A DNA stretch of 6,227 bases, from contig JBGSQB010000195.1 in NCBI GenBank assembly GCA_041738285.1, positions 1-6,227 of the forward strand. Reading direction: 5' to 3'. The position numbers and the translations under genes are program-made. The DNA is from SZUA-521 sp041738285 (lineage in GTDB: Bacteria > Pseudomonadota > Gammaproteobacteria > Pseudomonadales > Azotimanducaceae). Below the pieces are notes generated by a model. The model searched no databases. It saw only the letters and a list, made by a program, of their open reading frames with translations, and was not told where the DNA came from. This document shows, one piece after another, positions 5,289 to 6,227 of the stretch (within the stretch, counting starts at the first letter, position 1; the number at the start of each line of letters is the position of its first letter).

Positions 5289-6227
5289 TCGACGAAATGT
5301 CGTTGCGGAAATCCGATTCCGAAACGGTGCTGCACAAGGCCTTCAGTGAAAGTGGCATGTCGACATCATCGACATTGACGAAGGTATCGCTGATGCGGCG
5401 ACCGAACACCAGAAACCGGGTGCCGAGCGCCGCGAGCTCTGTGATCGCCTCGTCACGCAAGGACTGACTGCCGTAGTAGCGCGGCTCTGCGATGCGAATC
5501 AGCGTATCGATGCCGACCACGAACGCCACGCCTGGAAATTGCCGCGCTTTGGCGAGGAACGTCGGCAGGCTCGTGAGGTAAACCGTATCCGCCGGTGCGA
5601 ATTGTGCCAGCCGCTTTGCGATGGCCAGATAGTTGAGCGGTGGCTTGTCGACATTGCGTATGCACAGCTCGAATGCCACGGGCGTGCCGAGGCGCTGTAC
5701 CGCTAGCTCTGCCATCGCCCGATGACCTCCATGCAGCGGGTTGAACGCGCCCGGCATCAGCGCGCGCGGAGCGCCGCGATCGATGCCCTCGACTGCGATG
5801 GCGCTGGAGCCGACTGTCACCGCCTGCCAGGAAGTCTTGGCCACGTGTTTTGTGTCGATGATGGACTCGCAGGCATGTAGTCCGATCGCAAGTCTCGCAT
5901 CGATGCCGAGTTCTGTTGCGATCGCGCCGAGGGCGAGGTCCCGGGTCAGTGCCTCTTCCTTGGCGCGCGTACGCAGTGACTTGGTGAAGTTCAGATACCG
6001 ATGCCGCGTGGTGGTCGCCGTCTGTAGTGCGACGTGGGCGCGATGTTCGCCGCGTTTGGTAGCGCGCGTACGCAGGCTGGCGGTCACGGCCAGACCAAAC
6101 GGCCGCACGCCGGGCGGCGCGAGGTCGATGGCACGAAGGAATGCGACCATCGCCATGTCGCACGCGGTGGCCTCACTCACCGCTTGGTCAGGCGCGGCAC
6201 CGATGAACTGCGCGAGCGCGGCGCCGG
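5263..6227 (-). CDS. CinA-C/PncC-like region fused to NMNAT-fold nucleotidyltransferase (5' partial)
   Basis: The frame is open through the right edge (residues GAALAQFIGAAPDQA precede the GTG at 6180). That GTG is therefore most likely an internal Val in AVSEATACDMA and the true start lies outside the window. Numbering from 6180, residues 1 to about 105 resemble the C-terminal half of CinA/PncC NMN-deamidase domains, with GLAVTASLRTRATKRGEHRA (29-48) in the place of the PncC glycine-rich loop. Residues about 139-305 are an HxGH-type nucleotidyltransferase: PGAFNPLHGGH (143-153), FVVGIDTLIRI (220-230), PRYYG (233-237) and the C-terminal ISSTLVR (295-301). This is the NMNAT/CoaD-type nucleotide-binding pair of motifs. 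From memory, proteins of this architecture occur in plants and bacteria, mostly uncharacterised. A role in pyridine-nucleotide metabolism is inference. Whether the PncC-type catalytic serine exists cannot be seen here. The TAG stop (5263-5265) touches that of the convergent acyltransferase gene. Confidence 0.85.
   Translation of the reverse strand, partial: GAALAQFIGAAPDQAVSEATACDMAMVAFLRAIDLAPPGVRPFGLAVTASLRTRATKRGEHRAHVALQTATTTRHRYLNFTKSLRTRAKEEALTRDLALGAIATELGIDARLAIGLHACESIIDTKHVAKTSWQAVTVGSSAIAVEGIDRGAPRALMPGAFNPLHGGHRAMAELAVQRLGTPVAFELCIRNVDKPPLNYLAIAKRLAQFAPADTVYLTSLPTFLAKARQFPGVAFVVGIDTLIRIAEPRYYGSQSLRDEAITELAALGTRFLVFGRRISDTFVNVDDVDMPLSLKALCSTVSESDFRNDISSTLVRNGRD

Noticed and set aside
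5453..6163. Second minus-strand frame of 236 codons within the CinA-like/nucleotidyltransferase gene
   Set aside because: It is a frame-shifted shadow of that gene, Arg-rich and motif-free, while the main frame carries the HGGH and ISSTLVR motifs uninterrupted.
6178..6180. GTG as the true start of the minus-strand gene
   Set aside because: The frame continues upstream to the window edge with residues that fit the same protein family, so the gene is truncated by the window rather than starting here.

Overview
The window is a gene-dense stretch of a GC-rich bacterial chromosome (roughly 60% G+C by eye). Its gene content and codon habits fit a proteobacterium. A gammaproteobacterial origin is a guess, resting on the paired short NfeD and QmcA-type SPFH genes and the WecH/OafA-type acyltransferase. 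I see no mobile elements, CRISPR arrays, tRNA or rRNA genes, and no stretch over 300 bases without a gene.

Layout: positions 1-5262 hold six plus-strand genes packed like one operon. (1) The C-terminal ~395 residues of a MATE-family multidrug/toxin exporter, cut by the left edge. (2) A divergent Fpg/Nei-type DNA glycosylase that overlaps the MATE gene by 8 nt. (3) A short NfeD-like membrane protein with a C-terminal OB fold, after a 31-nt gap. (4) A QmcA/paraslipin-type SPFH protein, 2 nt further on. (5) A crotonase-superfamily (enoyl-CoA hydratase/isomerase) protein joined by a 4-nt GTGA overlap. (6) A membrane acyltransferase of the acyltransferase-3 family, also joined by a 4-nt GTGA overlap. 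Four of the five visible starts in this set are GTG.

On the minus strand, running inward from the right edge, is one gene for a two-part protein: a CinA-C/PncC-like region followed by an NMNAT-fold nucleotidyltransferase with HxGH and ISSTxxR motifs. Its N-terminus lies outside the window. Its stop codon directly abuts the stop codon of the acyltransferase gene (TAGCTA), so the convergent genes have no intergenic base between them.

How the genes may work together: NfeD and QmcA are an established membrane-microdomain pair. The co-translated crotonase and acyltransferase suggest a link to acyl-CoA or envelope lipid/glycan modification, but this is inference from linkage. The exporter and DNA glycosylase at the front look like stress or housekeeping functions. 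The most interesting items are the CinA-like/nucleotidyltransferase fusion, the DNA glycosylase with altered signature residues, and the crotonase that retains only one of the two hydratase glutamates. All three probably belong to existing but poorly characterised families. I do not see a clearly new multi-gene system.
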